From the NCBI RefSeq assembly GCF_038070105.1, contig NZ_JBBPBZ010000002.1, forward strand, positions 1,418,501 through 1,482,500: a stretch of 64,000 nucleotides of DNA, written 5' to 3'. Positions within the stretch are counted from its first letter, which is position 1. Each line of letters opens with the position of its first letter. The notes beneath the pieces were generated by a model that was not told the DNA's origin, ran no database searches, and saw only the letters and a program-made list of their open reading frames with translations. Positions 63,417 through 64,000 of this stretch are shown here, in pieces. This stretch comes from Methylocystis sp. IM3 (GTDB lineage: Bacteria > Pseudomonadota > Alphaproteobacteria > Rhizobiales > Beijerinckiaceae). The position numbers and the translations under genes were made by a program.

Positions 63417-64000
63417 TTGCAGACGAAACTCGATTGCCCTGCCAAAGAGGCTCCATCCAGTCTCTCGGAGCAGGAACGGCTCCTGGAGCATCAGCTCCGG
63501 TATCTTTACGCCGAGGTGCTGCAGCTCAAGAAAGAGCGATACGAGATTATCTATACGGCAAGCTGGCTCATCGTGCGGCCGCTGCTGCGCCTGGAGCAGG
63601 CGCTGGCGAGATTGGCGCGGCGCCCCGTCTCCTCGGTCGCGGAGACGGGCCTTTCCCCTACGACCTCGACCGCAAAGACCCAGGCGGTCGAGCCCCGCCG
63701 CATCCTCATCGACGTGACCGGAACGGTCGAGCGCGACATGGGGACGGGGATCGAGCGGGTCGCCAAGGATCTCTCCGATGCGTTGCGCGCCGCCGATCCC
63801 GCGCAGTGCCGGCTCGTCCGCTGCGACAAGGGCCGTCTTCTCGAATGCAAGGCCCCGATCGGGGCAAAGGACAGGGCAAGCGACACGCCGCTCGCCATCG
63901 AGCCCGGCGACCAATTTCTGATTCTCGCCGACGCCTGGAATTACCCGCAAGCCTATGCGGGCGTCTTCGACGCGATTCACGCCGGCGGCGGCCGGGTGAT
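63417..64000 (+). CDS. Glycosyltransferase, N-terminal part (runs off right edge)
   Basis: 194 codons open to the window end. TTG 63417 has AGGAGAG 7 bases before and no in-frame ATG lies upstream (a stop at 63396). A coiled segment (LRYLYAEVLQLKKERYEIIY) is followed by RRILIDVTGTVERDMGTGIERVAKDL, the usual start of a GT1/GT4-type glycosyltransferase N-domain. The catalytic domain lies outside. Confidence 0.75.
   Translation, partial: MQTKLDCPAKEAPSSLSEQERLLEHQLRYLYAEVLQLKKERYEIIYTASWLIVRPLLRLEQALARLARRPVSSVAETGLSPTTSTAKTQAVEPRRILIDVTGTVERDMGTGIERVAKDLSDALRAADPAQCRLVRCDKGRLLECKAPIGAKDRASDTPLAIEPGDQFLILADAWNYPQAYAGVFDAIHAGGGRV

Noticed and set aside
1..64000. CRISPR array, rRNA or insertion sequence
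   Set aside because: No regularly spaced identical repeats, rRNA segments or transposase genes were seen.

Overview
The window looks like chromosomal DNA of a GC-rich methylotrophic alphaproteobacterium. The main evidence is a tetrahydromethanopterin (H4MPT)/methylofuran one-carbon block (mtdB, fae and archaeal-type cofactor genes). Supporting signs are the trpA-accD-folC order, an AccD without its zinc-ribbon cysteines, and frequent PAS/HisKA kinases. A type II methanotroph (Methylocystis/Methylosinus group) or a relative is my best guess, but no methane or methanol oxidation gene is present here, so the genus is inference.

Layout. 0-9.1 kb: formaldehyde oxidation and C1-cofactor synthesis. 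mtdB, fae and an MfnF-like gene lie on the plus strand with a polytopic membrane protein of unknown role. Facing them on the minus strand are an MfnB-FolB fusion, an MfnE-like kinase, a flavoprotein, a DHPS-like protein and a DUF447 protein. 9.2-16.3 kb: folC, accD, trpA and two tandem kup potassium transporters. 16.6-25.5 kb: housekeeping and envelope genes (dienelactone hydrolase, SDH assembly factor, rsmB, a DegP-like protease, a hybrid kinase, rppH, a YibQ-like protein, ppx/gppA). 25.6-37 kb: an accessory region beginning at tRNA-Gln(CTG) and a tyrosine recombinase. It holds a patatin phospholipase, a 1216-residue TIR/STAND/TPR protein, a solitary amino-acid binding protein, a LuxR-type regulator, a secreted protein behind a structured and repeated leader, and an L,D-transpeptidase.

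37-48 kb: a ROK kinase, a feoABC iron operon ending in a tiny secreted Cys-containing peptide, and a nitric-oxide-type signalling locus. That locus has an H-NOX sensor overlapping an HNOBA/PAS histidine kinase, then a single-domain receiver, with a divergent OmpR-type regulator and a five-PAS kinase beyond. 48-49.2 kb: several very small ORFs, including a 26-residue membrane peptide. 49.4-64 kb: lepA, an AraC regulator, an EamA transporter, a methyltransferase, MOSC and redoxin proteins, a metallophosphoesterase, a possible CYTH-like protein, a two-gene chromate transporter, a cyclic-nucleotide-binding protein, a YihY protein, a frameshifted Ca2+/H+ antiporter, small exported proteins, and the start of a glycosyltransferase that leaves the window.

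How the genes work together: Fae and MtdB carry formaldehyde into the H4MPT pathway, and most genes between 2 and 9 kb plausibly build H4MPT and methylofuran. The patatin/TIR-STAND pair is the best candidate for an undescribed (probably defence) module, and the H-NOX locus for gas sensing. The minus-strand terminator and repeats at 34.67-34.87 kb suggest an unannotated regulatory RNA or paired operators.
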